Origin: Planctomycetota bacterium
GTDB taxonomy: Bacteria > Planctomycetota > Planctomycetia > Pirellulales > Pirellulaceae
Length of the DNA stretch: 64,000 nt
Assembly: GCA_016872775.1 (NCBI GenBank)
Contig: VGZA01000011.1
Coordinates: 50,069-114,068 of the forward strand
Reading direction: 5' to 3'
Shown one piece after another: positions 26,242 to 36,093 of this stretch; the first letter of the stretch is position 1; each line of letters opens with the position of its first letter. Below the pieces are notes generated by a model. It was not told the DNA's origin and made no database searches. It worked only from the letters and a program-made list of their open reading frames with translations. The position numbers and the translations under genes are program-made.

Positions 26242-27930
26242 CTACGGAAGGCGGAACAGCATAATTTCCGAGTCGATCCATAATTCGCCCGCCCTGGCGC
26301 GAAGTTCCGCGACAAGATCGATCGGCCGTCGCGGCTCCTCGACGCGAAATTGGAACCGCACCGTTTCCCAATCGCCGCTACCGATAATCTGGTTTTCACG
26401 TGGCGCGCCCGAGATGCGCAGTCCCCCGCCGATCCCTTGCGGATCTTCGCGCGGCTCGATCCCGATTCCCCGCATCCTGGCCTCAACGCGGTAATCTCCC
26501 TCCGACAACAGCAAACGCCGGCGAAACGACGCAATACAGTCACCGTCGCCTTCCGCGGCGATCAAATAACAGTTTCGACCGTCAATTTCCACCAACTCCA
26601 TACGGGCCGGACCTGCCTCCTCCACCGGATGCCAGTCGGCCACCATCATGCGTCCTGTTTCATCGAACGATTCCGTCTCCGGATCGGGCGAACCGATCAG
26701 CTGCCGCAAGTTGTCGTAACGGGTCGCTAAGCGCTGCTGCAGGTCCTGAACCTGTTCCGCATGACTCTGCACCGCTTCGGCTCCACCCATTTCCTCGATC
26801 GCGGGGCGCAACGTTTCTCGCCACTCCGCCAGTCGAGGCGTCCAACGCTCGGGCTCAAAGAGCGGCAGCATTTCACCCACGATCTGCCGATAGCGCGATC
26901 TCCATTCAGGATTTTGCATCACGGTGCCACTCACCAGCGGCTCGGGATATTCAAATAACGGAAAACCCGGGTCGCCAAACATCTGATCCATGCCATGAGG
27001 CAGAAAATAGGCGAGGCCGTTTTGTGGTTCGAAATAAACGCGATAGTTGTTCTTGTTCAGCGTGTATCCGTCCCAATGGCACGCCATCATTTCGAATGCC
27101 ATGAATCGCAGGAACGCCTCCACATCGAGTCGCTCCGCGATCCGCCGCCAGCGCAGATCGATATCGGCTTCCTGGCACGCCTCCCGCAGCGCTCGAATGT
27201 CCGAGCCGTCGTCCGGCCCATCGCCCGCATCTTTTTCCAGTTCCTGATCCAGATCCTGCAGAAATCCGCCGTCATAGAGATTACCGTCGGCATTGCGAAA
27301 ATGACGATGCAGAAATCGCCGGTCAAATCCCTCCTTCAGCACGTAGAGGCCCAAATCGCGATCATTCAGCGAGGGCCGCGCGTGCGCGACGCGAGGTGTC
27401 GGTATTCCTGCCTCATTGCAAATCGCGGCGCACAGCTTTTCCGCAAGATACGACCCATCCTGCACGGAATTGTTCAAGTGCCACTTGTCCAGCCCGTGAA
27501 AAGTCTGCCCCTTGTGATACTTGTTCATGTTCAGTGTGAAAGCCGGCTTGTCGTCCAACTCCCGAAAACTGCCCGCCGCGCCTTTCAATTTGATCGCGAC
27601 GCGGCGATAACTCGTCGCGTCATTTTCCCAAAGGTCACACGGGACATATCTTCGCAGGTCTTCCCGAAATCGCTGTTCGGTCGCGGGCGCCAGCGCGATC
27701 CGCAGCCGGTGCACCTGTCCTCCGGTAAAAACCTGGGCGGTTTCGGATCGCTCGACCTCCGTCGGACCCCGAAAAACGTCTGGCGATCTTTGGGCTGACG
27801 TCGTCGGTTCCGGGGGGGAGCAGCCGAGGGCGAATGCCGCCAATAACAGGATCAAGCCTGTCCCGCAGACGGTTCGATCCCGAAGAAATGTCGCTCGAAG
27901 GAGGATTCCAAAGGTTGTGTCGCGGACCAT
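26242..27930 (-). CDS. CotH-kinase-family lipoprotein
   Basis: A 562-residue protein with a lipoprotein signal (LILLLAAFALGC, lipid Cys near residue 37). CotH proteins are secreted atypical kinases; spore-coat CotH phosphorylates coat proteins, and bacterial paralogues are often surface-anchored. CotH-type features: VAIKLKGAAGSFRELDDKPAFTLNMNKY, KWHLNNSVQDGSYLAEKLC, GLYVLKEGFDRRFL, a Glu/Asp-rich loop, MACHWDGYTLNKNNYRVYFEP and YFLPHGMDQMFGDP, which hold the predicted nucleotide and metal residues. The C-terminal 150 residues form a carbohydrate-binding-like beta domain (ASFRRRLLLSEGDYRVEARMRG...). AGGA eight bases upstream supports the ATG at 27930. Activity is inferred from family only. Confidence 0.85.
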   Translation of the reverse strand: MVRDTTFGILLRATFLRDRTVCGTGLILLLAAFALGCSPPEPTTSAQRSPDVFRGPTEVERSETAQVFTGGQVHRLRIALAPATEQRFREDLRRYVPCDLWENDATSYRRVAIKLKGAAGSFRELDDKPAFTLNMNKYHKGQTFHGLDKWHLNNSVQDGSYLAEKLCAAICNEAGIPTPRVAHARPSLNDRDLGLYVLKEGFDRRFLHRHFRNADGNLYDGGFLQDLDQELEKDAGDGPDDGSDIRALREACQEADIDLRWRRIAERLDVEAFLRFMAFEMMACHWDGYTLNKNNYRVYFEPQNGLAYFLPHGMDQMFGDPGFPLFEYPEPLVSGTVMQNPEWRSRYRQIVGEMLPLFEPERWTPRLAEWRETLRPAIEEMGGAEAVQSHAEQVQDLQQRLATRYDNLRQLIGSPDPETESFDETGRMMVADWHPVEEAGPARMELVEIDGRNCYLIAAEGDGDCIASFRRRLLLSEGDYRVEARMRGIGIEPREDPQGIGGGLRISGAPRENQIIGSGDWETVRFQFRVEEPRRPIDLVAELRARAGELWIDSEIMLFRLP

Positions 27931-28554
27931 GCTCGTTTCCTAACCGATCTGCCGTCGCGGCACAAGTTCGTAATGGCAGTCGCAGGTCCCCTCGGACTCC
28001 CTTTTTCCTGATCGGCGCCCCTGCCCTCGATGACGGCTCTAGAATAAGCAATCCTGATCGTAGATAACAGTTTCGCAAGGGGTCATGATTGCGGTAGGTT
28101 TCGGTATATTTTTCCCGAAAAATCGCTGACCTGCGGGGTGACAGACGCATGATTGTATTGCCCTGTTTGGCCGCTAGTGGTAATGTCTGGTACTGATGGA
28201 AGGTTGAGGCACCGACAGCGACTCGATCGGAAATCTTGCCGAGGTAGTCATCCCGTGTCTATTCGTGAAGCCCGACCAACTTGGATCCGGACCATCCCAG
28301 GCGGTAGCTTCCGCAGAGTATGGATAGGTCTTGGGAGCTATTCCACGAAGCGAGCGTACTGCCCGCGACTGGCTGCGCCGCGATGGATCACCGATCACGT
28401 TCTGCGGTGGTAGCAACCGTTCGACCCGAGCAGCGCAGAGGTGTTGCCCGGTCCTTTTCCCTCCATCCGATGAAGTTCCTGGAACGCTCGAGATTCCGAT
28501 TCACCCACAACGGCTAGGCGTCATTCCCAAACCAGTTTTAACGACGAGTAACTT
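27931..28554. other. Long intergenic region, no gene recognised
   Basis: These 624 bp separate the divergent cotH-like gene and korA. Several short frames are open but none has recognisable sequence or a good ribosome site. AT-rich patches such as CGGTATATTTTTCCCGAAAAAT at 28106-28127 may belong to the korA promoter region or be remnants. No hairpin terminator, repeat copy or RNA gene was identified. Confidence 0.45.
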
Positions 28555-30432
28555 ATGGCATCGACGGTTTCGGATTCGAATAAGACGGAGAAAAATGTCA
28601 TCGTACTGGAGGGTGCCACGGTGCGGCTCGCCGGCGACTCGGGAGACGGCATGCAGTTGGCGGGTACGCAACTGACGAGCACATCGGCGCTGCTCGGCAA
28701 CGACGTAGCGACGTTTCCGGACTTTCCGGCGGAGATTCGGGCGCCGCGCGGGACACTGGCGGGAGTCAGCGGTTACCAGGTCCATTTTTCGTCCCAGGAT
28801 ATCTTCACGCCCGGCGACCGTTTAAACGCCCTGGTGGCCATGAACCCCGCGGCGCTGAAAACGAACATTCAGGATCTGGAGGTGGGTGGGATCCTGATCG
28901 TTGATAACGATTCGTTCGATGCCAAGAGCTATAAGCTCGCTGGGTATGAATCGAATCCGCTGGACAATACTGTGCTGGAATCGTACAAGTTGTTTCGCGT
29001 GCCGATGACGATGCTTACGCGGGAATCGGTGAAGGGGCTGGGACTCAGCCAGAAGGAAGCCGATCGCTGCCGTAACTTCCTTGCCATGGGCTTGCTGTAC
29101 TGGTTGTATGGTCGCAATCTGGATGCAACGTTGCGCTACATCGAAAGCAAATTCGGTGGCAAGCCGGACGTTGCGGAGGCCAACCGGCGGGCACTGAACG
29201 CCGGCTGGAACTATGGGGAAACGACCGACGCGTTCGTCAGTAGTTACCGCGTCGAGGCGGCTCGACTCAAGCCGGGAAAATACACCAACATCGTGGGGAA
29301 CCAGGCGCTGGCCTGGGGACTGATCGCGGCGGCCCGTCTGAGCGGCAAAGAGCTGTTTCTTGGATCGTATCCGATTACTCCCGCCAGCGACATTCTGCAC
29401 GAGCTGAGTAAATACAAGAATTTCGGCGTGAAGACGTTCCAGGCCGAAGACGAAATCGCGGCGATCTGTTCCTCCATCGGCGCGTCGTACGGCGGCGCGA
29501 TGGCGATAACGACATCGAGTGGGCCTGGCATCGCGCTCAAAGGCGAAGCGATGGGGCTGGCCATGATGTTGGAACTGCCCCTGCTGATCATTAACGTCCA
29601 GCGTGGCGGTCCCAGTACGGGCCTGCCAACGAAAACGGAGCAGGCCGACCTTCTCCAGGCACTTTACGGTCGGAACGGCGAGTCGCCGCTGCCGATCGTC
29701 GCCGCACGCAGCCCCGGCGATTGCTTCGATGTGGCATTGGAGGCATGGCGGATTTCCACACGGTTCATGGTCCCGGTTATCATCCTGTCGGACGGATACA
29801 TCGCGAACGGCGCCGAGCCGTGGTTGATCCCCGATGCCAACGCGTTGCCGAAGATCGAGATCAAGCACCCCGGTCCGCAGTCATTGAACGGGGAGCCATT
29901 CCGACCGTACCAGCGCGATGAGAAACTGGCTCGCCCCTGGGCGATTCCCGGTACCGAAGGGTTGATGCACCGGGTCGGCGGACTCGAAAAGCAGGATATT
30001 ACCGGCAACGTCAGTTACGACGCCGATAACCACGAGCATATGGTGGGGGTACGGGCCCAGAAGGTGGCCAACATCGCTACGGAAATTGCGCCCCTGGAGG
30101 TGAATGGTCCGGCAAGCGGCGACCTGCTGGTTGTGAGCTGGGGGGGAACGTACGGTGCATGCACTACGGCGGTTGAACGCTGCCAGGAACGGGGCCTTTC
30201 CGTTGCCCATGTCCACCTGCGGTGGCTGAATCCGTTCCCCGCCAACCTGGAACAGATCCTCCGCAGCTACAAACAAGTGCTCGTCCCCGAACTGAACCTC
30301 GGCCAGTTGCGCATGGTCTTGCGCGCAAAGTTCCTGGTGAACGCCATCGGCCTGAACAAGGTCAAAGGCAAGCCGTTCGTAATCGCCGAAATCGTCAAGA
30401 AAATCAACGAGATGCTGGAGAGCTCCAAATGA
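28555..30432 (+). CDS. korA: 2-oxoacid:ferredoxin oxidoreductase, fused gamma-alpha subunit (KorA type)
   Basis: With KorB it forms the 2-oxoglutarate (or related 2-oxoacid) : ferredoxin oxidoreductase, a reversible CoA-dependent decarboxylation that reduces ferredoxin. The 625-residue length is that of the fused gamma+alpha form. The N-terminal 200 residues are the gamma domain (VRLAGDSGDGMQLAGTQL, FPDFPAEIRAPRGTLAGVSGYQVHF). The alpha domain has NQALAWGLIAAA, GSYPITPASDILHELSK, FQAEDEIAAICSSIGASYGGA and TTSSGPGIALKGEAMGLAMMLELPLLIINVQRGGPSTGLPT. The C-terminus ends in the LLVVSWGGTYG domain. The stop overlaps the korB ATG (ATGA). No ferredoxin gene is adjacent. Whether 2-oxoglutarate or pyruvate is used cannot be decided from sequence alone. 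Confidence 0.93.
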   Translation: MASTVSDSNKTEKNVIVLEGATVRLAGDSGDGMQLAGTQLTSTSALLGNDVATFPDFPAEIRAPRGTLAGVSGYQVHFSSQDIFTPGDRLNALVAMNPAALKTNIQDLEVGGILIVDNDSFDAKSYKLAGYESNPLDNTVLESYKLFRVPMTMLTRESVKGLGLSQKEADRCRNFLAMGLLYWLYGRNLDATLRYIESKFGGKPDVAEANRRALNAGWNYGETTDAFVSSYRVEAARLKPGKYTNIVGNQALAWGLIAAARLSGKELFLGSYPITPASDILHELSKYKNFGVKTFQAEDEIAAICSSIGASYGGAMAITTSSGPGIALKGEAMGLAMMLELPLLIINVQRGGPSTGLPTKTEQADLLQALYGRNGESPLPIVAARSPGDCFDVALEAWRISTRFMVPVIILSDGYIANGAEPWLIPDANALPKIEIKHPGPQSLNGEPFRPYQRDEKLARPWAIPGTEGLMHRVGGLEKQDITGNVSYDADNHEHMVGVRAQKVANIATEIAPLEVNGPASGDLLVVSWGGTYGACTTAVERCQERGLSVAHVHLRWLNPFPANLEQILRSYKQVLVPELNLGQLRMVLRAKFLVNAIGLNKVKGKPFVIAEIVKKINEMLESSK

Positions 30433-31448
30433 CAACCAAGGAACTACCCGTTTTGACCGCGAACGATTTTGCCAGCGATCAAGATATTCGCTGGTGCCCG
30501 GGATGCGGCGACTATTCCATTCTGGCTCAGATGAAGAAGATGATGCCGTCGCTCGGCATTCCCCGCGAGAATATCGTCTTCATCTCGGGGATCGGCTGTT
30601 CGAGCCGATTCCCCTATTACATGAACACCTACGGGATCCACGGGATCCACGGTCGGGCGCCCGCGATCGCCACCGGTCTGAAAATCGCCCGCCCCGATCT
30701 GCAGGTCTGGGTTATCACCGGTGATGGTGATGCACTCAGCATCGGCGGAAACCACTTTGTTCACGCCATCCGCCGCAATCCGGACCTGAAAATCGTCATG
30801 TTCAATAACCGGATCTACGGGCTGACGAAGGGCCAGTATTCGCCCACGTCACCGGTCGGCAAGGTTACCAAGAGTTCCCCAATGGGGGCGATCGACTCTC
30901 CGCTGAATCCGTTGTCGGTAGCGATCGGATGCGAGGCAACATTTGTGGCGCGGGCCATCGACGTCAATATCAAGCACCTCACCGAGGTACTCAAACGGGC
31001 CGGCGAACACAAAGGCACCGCCTTTGTCGAGGTATATCAGAATTGCAACGTGTTCAACGATGGGGCATTTGATTATGCGACGAGTCGAGAAACCAAGACC
31101 GAGACGATCATCGAGCTGGAACATGGCAAGCCGCTGATTTTTGGCAAAAACCGCGATAAGGGAATCCGGCTGATCGGTACCCACCCGGAAATCGTCTCGC
31201 TCGGAAACGGCATCAAGGAAGACGATCTGCTGTTTCACGACGAACGAGCGGCGGAACCGACCCTTGCTTACCTGCTCAGCCGAATGCGGTACCCGGATTT
31301 CCCAGAACCGATCGGCGTGCTCCGGGCCGTGGAGCGACCTCGCTACGAAGTCGAAGTCACACGGCAGATCACCGAAGCCCGCGGCAAGCGAGGTGAAGGG
31401 GACCTGAACAAGATGTTCAACTCGGGGGAATCCTGGACCGTTACTTGA
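30429..31448 (+). CDS. korB: 2-oxoacid:ferredoxin oxidoreductase beta subunit (KorB)
   Basis: The TPP-binding beta subunit, 339 residues. Cys23 and Cys26 in RWCPGCGDYS and a later Cys (GIGCSSRFPYYMNTYGIHGIHGRA) ligate the [4Fe-4S] cluster. The TPP/Mg2+ motif is GDGDALSIGGNHFVHAIRRN followed by NNRIYGLTKGQYSPTS. It is slightly longer than typical KorB at the C-terminus (IGVLRAVERPRYEVEV...). The ATG lies in the korA stop (ATGA), giving coupled equimolar synthesis. Its 3' end overlaps the convergent phosphoglycerate kinase-like gene by 8 bp, so terminators must lie within coding sequence. Confidence 0.94.
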   Translation: MTTKELPVLTANDFASDQDIRWCPGCGDYSILAQMKKMMPSLGIPRENIVFISGIGCSSRFPYYMNTYGIHGIHGRAPAIATGLKIARPDLQVWVITGDGDALSIGGNHFVHAIRRNPDLKIVMFNNRIYGLTKGQYSPTSPVGKVTKSSPMGAIDSPLNPLSVAIGCEATFVARAIDVNIKHLTEVLKRAGEHKGTAFVEVYQNCNVFNDGAFDYATSRETKTETIIELEHGKPLIFGKNRDKGIRLIGTHPEIVSLGNGIKEDDLLFHDERAAEPTLAYLLSRMRYPDFPEPIGVLRAVERPRYEVEVTRQITEARGKRGEGDLNKMFNSGESWTVT

Positions 31449-32820
31449 CCGCCTGGCGCAACGCGACGAGATACGGAATCGGATCGGCGCCAAGCGCATT
31501 CAGCACCGTGCCGCCGGCAGTGAAACAATGGGTGACCCAGTCCGGTTGCCCATAGCGTTCCAGTGCCGCACCGCCCTCCCCTCCGCCAACAAAGACCTCG
31601 ACCCCGGCATCTTTCATCTTTTTCAACTGCCGCGTGAATTCGCGCGTCCCCGACTCGAATCGTGGGTCTTCGAACATCCCGAAGACTCCGTTGTGAAAGG
31701 CGACCACGCGCGCCCCGCCGGACCGCTTGAGGAACTCATCGATCTTCTCGGCGAAGTGCCGCGTCGACTTGGGGCCGATATCGAACTGCTGGCGCCCCGG
31801 ACCGATTTGATCGGAAGCGGTTCCGTCCTCCAGTACAAAATCGACCGGCAGCACAAACTCGATGCCAGCCTTTCTGCCCTCCTGAAGCATGCGTTTCGCC
31901 TGCTCGATTCGTTTGGGCGGCACATAATATGGTTTGTCCGCATGCCCCGCGTCTTCCGACACTCCCAAGTGAAAATCGGTTCCCGCCAGCTGCGCATCGG
32001 CTTTTTTCACCGCCATCGCCAGCGAGCCGGCGCAGAACAACATCCGCACATGGCCGCGACGAATAATGGCTTCCATGTCGTCCAGTTTGTCGGCCTTCAG
32101 GCCGCTGAAAATGACCAACTCCGCACGCAGACATTGCTGCATCGGTCCTTCCAACTGCTCGCGTTCATAGGCTCCCAGTGCCACTCGGCTCATGGCCGCA
32201 GGAACGACCACGCTTGAAGTGTCCAGGCTTCCCGCCGAAAACGCCTCGTGGACGTAAACCCCCGCAAGCTTCGCGGCGAATTCACCAGCGACCTTCGCCA
32301 GAAAGTCGGCCGACTTCGGCAGGTCGTCGAGCTTCGCCTTCCAGAGCACGCGTTCCATGTCATAGGCCCGCGTGTTTTCCAACAGAAATACGCTCCCCGC
32401 CGGCGAATCGCTGATCCGTCCTGCCACGCTTGTACTGATCGATGCCGAACCCGAATCGAACCAGTCGGTAAGTAACGGCACTTCCAGGTTCAGAATCTCT
32501 CCCAGACGCCGGGCAACTTTGTCCAGTGACTGAGCCGGGTCCCGCCCGACATGCCCAAAGATGATCTGCTTCCACCCTCGGCCGCGGCCAAACTCAAGCG
32601 TCGCCCGCATGCTGCGGAGTCGCACATCACCGTCGCCGACCGACGCACCTGGCTTGCAGTCGGTATCGCCGCGAATCAACACCGGCGTCCCCGACGGCAC
32701 GTCGCTTAGCGACTCCAGTCGCGGAATCCGCTCCAGGTACTCGCCCAACGATAGATCCTCGCGCCCTTCTCCAAAAATCCCCTGCAGCCACCGTAGCATC
32801 ATCTCTCTGGAAACGGTCAT
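31441..32820 (-). CDS. Divergent phosphoglycerate kinase
   Basis: A 459-residue PGK-fold protein. PGK moves the phosphate of 1,3-bisphosphoglycerate to ADP. Family landmarks: VLIRGDTDCKP (residues 47-57, usual VDFNVP, Asp52 kept but Asn replaced), FGHVGRDP with His90 and Arg93 (usual SHLGRP), LLENTRAYDM with Arg151, VHEAFSAGSLDTSS at 190-203 (usual NDAFGTAHRAHAS, so the Arg of that motif is missing) and GGGEGGAALE near 420 (usual GGGDTAAA). The length exceeds the normal 390-415. GAGGAGGG upstream fixes the start at 32820. It is convergent with korB (8-bp overlap). It may be a second, specialised or inactive PGK; a canonical copy elsewhere in the genome would be expected. Confidence 0.8.
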   Translation of the reverse strand: MTVSREMMLRWLQGIFGEGREDLSLGEYLERIPRLESLSDVPSGTPVLIRGDTDCKPGASVGDGDVRLRSMRATLEFGRGRGWKQIIFGHVGRDPAQSLDKVARRLGEILNLEVPLLTDWFDSGSASISTSVAGRISDSPAGSVFLLENTRAYDMERVLWKAKLDDLPKSADFLAKVAGEFAAKLAGVYVHEAFSAGSLDTSSVVVPAAMSRVALGAYEREQLEGPMQQCLRAELVIFSGLKADKLDDMEAIIRRGHVRMLFCAGSLAMAVKKADAQLAGTDFHLGVSEDAGHADKPYYVPPKRIEQAKRMLQEGRKAGIEFVLPVDFVLEDGTASDQIGPGRQQFDIGPKSTRHFAEKIDEFLKRSGGARVVAFHNGVFGMFEDPRFESGTREFTRQLKKMKDAGVEVFVGGGEGGAALERYGQPDWVTHCFTAGGTVLNALGADPIPYLVALRQAVK

Positions 32821-32948
32821 CCTGTTCCCTCCTCGAGGCGCGCTCGCGAGATGCAGCTCTCACTCCTGCCGGCCAATCCGTGCTAAACGCCGCAGCTCGA
32901 TCGCATGAGGATTAAGATAGCATCGTGGGGCCGATTGCAGTACGGGGG

Positions 32949-32988
32949 CTCGAAACGCGTTTCGAGGTGCGAACAAGTTTCGAGCTAC
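32949..32988. repeat. Palindromic repeat, copy 3 (degenerate pair)
   Basis: CTCGAAACGCGTTTCGAG, a perfect 18-bp palindrome, at 32949-32966 is followed closely by CGAACAAGTTTCGAGCTAC at 32970-32988, the same right half as copies 1 and 2. Here the element sits between two divergent genes, so it is not restricted to gene ends. Confidence 0.7.
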
Positions 32989-33254
32989 TGAGCTACTTGG
33001 ACAGAAATTTTGGGTCTTCCGCAGGATGATGCGGTCAGATACAGTGAGGGTGTGCGCCCGCGAGCAAAATCCGAACGGATAGAATCTTGACGGACGAAAT
33101 CCGAACACGATCGTCGACGGATTTGCTCCCTGCCAGTGACTTCCCTCCACATCGTTTCATTTCGATCTGTTTCAGCCGGTCGCCAATGAATTTCCGAACG
33201 ATCCTTTGCCGTGTTAGGACGTCTCGTCGCCCAGCGGCGCGGACCGAAGTCTGG

Positions 33255-36074
33255 ATGCGGTGGCAGGCGCGTCGCCTCATGATGGGGCTGACCCTGGTGG
33301 CGATGCTGTGCACCGCGCGCGCGGTGTGCGCGGAGGAAGGCGACGTCTTTTTTGAGATGCATGTTCGCCCATTGTTGGCCGCGCATTGCTGGGAATGCCA
33401 TGGTCCTATGAAACAGGAATCCGGGCTTCGCCTGGATTCGCGTGAAGCGATCTTGCGCGGCGGAGACGCTGGCAATGTCCTGATCGATCCGGCCGACAAG
33501 CAGCAGAGTCTGTTATTGCTGGTCGTGCGACATGCGGGCGAACTGAAAATGCCGCCTTCGCGAAAGCTCGCCGATGCCGAAATCAGCGTGCTGGAACATT
33601 GGATCGAACAGGGACTGCCTTGGCCCGCCGGCGCACCGTCTGGGCCGTCGGCGAGGAGCATTGCGGAGCGGATCAAGTCCGACCGCCGCGAACATTGGGC
33701 TCTGCAGCCGATTACCGTTCCGCCTCTGCCGGAGGTCGTCGATCCTGGCTGGCCCCTGAATCCGATCGACCGGCACCTGCTGCGTTCGATGGAGTCGGCC
33801 CAATTGTCGCCCTCGCCCCGCGCCAGTGATTCCCACCTGAACCGTCGTGTCACATTGGATCTCTGGGGGTTGCCGCCGGATGCCGACGAGCTTGCGGAAT
33901 ATGCGGTCAACGCGTTGCCTGACAAGTACGAACGGTTGGTCGACCAGCGTCTGGCTTCTCCCCGATTCGGGGAGCGGTGGGGGCGGCATTGGCTCGATCT
34001 GGCTCGGTACGCCGATACCAAAGGGTACGCCTTCGACAAGGATCGTCGTTATCCGTTTTCCTATACTTACCGCGATTACGTAATCGAGGCGCTGAACCGC
34101 GATCTGAGACTGGATGACTTTCTGCGGCAGCAGATTGCAGCCGACCTGTTGCCGACCGCTTCGGCGTCCGAATCGCTTGCCGCGCTTGGATTCCTGACGG
34201 CGGGGAGAAAATTCAATAACGCGCAGGACGACCTTGACGACAAGATCGACGTTGTTTGTCGCGGCCTGATGGGACTGACCGTTGCGTGCGCGCGCTGCCA
34301 CGATCACAAGTACGACGCCGTACCGATGGAAGACTATTACTCGTTGTACGGCGTTTTCGCCAGCTGCAATGAACCGGCCGAATTACCGTTGATCGGCAGC
34401 CCCACGGAGTCAGCGGAGTACGCGAAATTCCAGCAGGAACTGGCGGCGCTACAGGCGACGATGCAACAGTTTTTGGAAGAGCGGCACGCGGGGATACTCG
34501 CCGAAGCGCGTGAGCATGCCGGCGACTACCTGACCCGGATCGTGACCCAGCTGTCGGACGAGGAACTGGCCCGGTTCCCGTTCTACAAGTCGGGCAAGTC
34601 TCCCTTGCGACGCCGGCTGATGGAACGCTGGCAAGCCTACTTGAAAAATCATGCGAAGGCGGAGAACTCCTTATGGGGACCGTTCGCAATCCTGCGGGCC
34701 ATTCCGTCCGATTTCCCGCCGGAGCAGTATGCGGCCCAAGCAAAGCAACTGCTGGAACAGCGGCTCGCCGCCAGTGGCCCGGCGCTGAACCCACGGTTGC
34801 GCGAGCTGCTCGCTCGAGAAACGTTGGCCCAGCCGGCCGATATTGCTCGCATTTACGGACAATTGCTATCCGAAACATTGCAGGCCTGGACCAGCGCAGG
34901 TGCGAACGACACCGCCCGCGAGCAACTGGATGAAGGCCAACGGGAACTGCTGGCGGTGCTCGTCGGTCCCGATTCTCCTACCAGCTTTTCCCGCGAGGAG
35001 TTGAAGGGCCTTTTGAACCGGGCGGAACGCAATAAGCAGACCGAGATCTCCAAACGGATCGATGCGTTGCAGGCGACGTCGCCCGGCGCGCCGCCGCGCG
35101 CGATGGTTCTGAACGATAATCCGCAGCCCGTTGAGCCGACCGTGTTGCTGCGCGGTAACCCCAATCGGCCGGGCAAGTCTGTCCCGCGGCAGTTTCTGGA
35201 ACTTCTCGCTGGCGAGCAGCGCGCACCGTTCACCCAAGGAAGTGGTCGCCGCGAACTGGCGGAAGCGATTGTCGCGGAACAGAACCCGCTGACTCGCCGC
35301 GTGCTGATGAACCGATTCTGGATGTACCATTTCATGGAACCTCTGGTCGCCACTCCCGGCGACTTTGGTGTCCGCTGCCCTCAGCCGCTCCAAGCCACAT
35401 TGCTGGACTTCCTGGCGATCGACCTGGTGCAACACGACTGGTCGATGAAGCATATGCATCGGCGCATCGTTTTGAGCGGCGCGTACCGGCAGTCGAGTAA
35501 CGACCGGCCGGACGCCCGATCGATCGACGTCGAGAACAGGTACTACTGGCGGATGAATCGACGGCGGCTGGAGTTCGAAGCGCTGCGCGATTCGATCCTG
35601 TCCGTGTGCGGGAGCCTCGACCTGAGCATGGGCGGCAAATCGGTCGAACTGGCGAAATCGCCGTTTGCCGTGCGTCGCGCCGTGTACGGTACGATCGACC
35701 GGCAGGACTTACCGAACCTGTTCCGTGTTTTCGATATGGCCAGCCCCGATCAAAGCAACGAGCGTCGTCCACGCACAACCGTGCCGCAGCAGGCGTTGTT
35801 CTTGATGAATTCGCCATTTGTCTGGGAGCATGTCCAGCGGCTGTCTCGCGAGTTACGGCAGACAGCCACCGAACAGGCGACCGGCGACCTGCAGCCCGAT
35901 TCGGTTGCGAGCGTCGTGCGCGCCGCCTACTGGAGGGTCCTCGGCCGTGCTCCGGCGGACGAGGAATTGCAGCTGGCAACGGAATATATCGATCAGAATC
36001 GGGCTCGCAGTACCGCGCTCACGGAACTGGTTCAGTTGCTGCTACAGACAAATGAATTTCTGTTCGTTGACTAA
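33255..36074 (+). CDS. PSCyt1-DUF1549-DUF1553 planctomycete cytochrome-like protein
   Basis: A 939-residue exported protein. The signal peptide is MRWQARRLMMGLTLVAMLCTARAVCA. The PSCyt1 c-type heme site is CWECHG (Cys45, Cys48, His49), followed by GLRLDSREAILRGGDAG and LKMPPS. DUF1549 (PSCyt2) covers about 170-400 with LDLWGLPPDADEL, RFGERWGRHWLDLARYADT and a second CxxCH, CARCHDHKYDAVP. DUF1553 (PSD1) covers about 650-910 with RRELAEAIVAEQNPLTRRVLMNRFWMYHF and PQQALFLMNSPFV. The function is unproven, and redox or polysaccharide-degradation roles have been proposed for the family. The start is uncertain: ATG 33186 or TTG 33087 would make the n-region too long. The DUF1501 gene follows after 19 bp; they form an operon. 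Confidence 0.9.
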   Translation: MRWQARRLMMGLTLVAMLCTARAVCAEEGDVFFEMHVRPLLAAHCWECHGPMKQESGLRLDSREAILRGGDAGNVLIDPADKQQSLLLLVVRHAGELKMPPSRKLADAEISVLEHWIEQGLPWPAGAPSGPSARSIAERIKSDRREHWALQPITVPPLPEVVDPGWPLNPIDRHLLRSMESAQLSPSPRASDSHLNRRVTLDLWGLPPDADELAEYAVNALPDKYERLVDQRLASPRFGERWGRHWLDLARYADTKGYAFDKDRRYPFSYTYRDYVIEALNRDLRLDDFLRQQIAADLLPTASASESLAALGFLTAGRKFNNAQDDLDDKIDVVCRGLMGLTVACARCHDHKYDAVPMEDYYSLYGVFASCNEPAELPLIGSPTESAEYAKFQQELAALQATMQQFLEERHAGILAEAREHAGDYLTRIVTQLSDEELARFPFYKSGKSPLRRRLMERWQAYLKNHAKAENSLWGPFAILRAIPSDFPPEQYAAQAKQLLEQRLAASGPALNPRLRELLARETLAQPADIARIYGQLLSETLQAWTSAGANDTAREQLDEGQRELLAVLVGPDSPTSFSREELKGLLNRAERNKQTEISKRIDALQATSPGAPPRAMVLNDNPQPVEPTVLLRGNPNRPGKSVPRQFLELLAGEQRAPFTQGSGRRELAEAIVAEQNPLTRRVLMNRFWMYHFMEPLVATPGDFGVRCPQPLQATLLDFLAIDLVQHDWSMKHMHRRIVLSGAYRQSSNDRPDARSIDVENRYYWRMNRRRLEFEALRDSILSVCGSLDLSMGGKSVELAKSPFAVRRAVYGTIDRQDLPNLFRVFDMASPDQSNERRPRTTVPQQALFLMNSPFVWEHVQRLSRELRQTATEQATGDLQPDSVASVVRAAYWRVLGRAPADEELQLATEYIDQNRARSTALTELVQLLLQTNEFLFVD

Positions 36075-36093
36075 GGGGGGAGGCCGCGCCACG

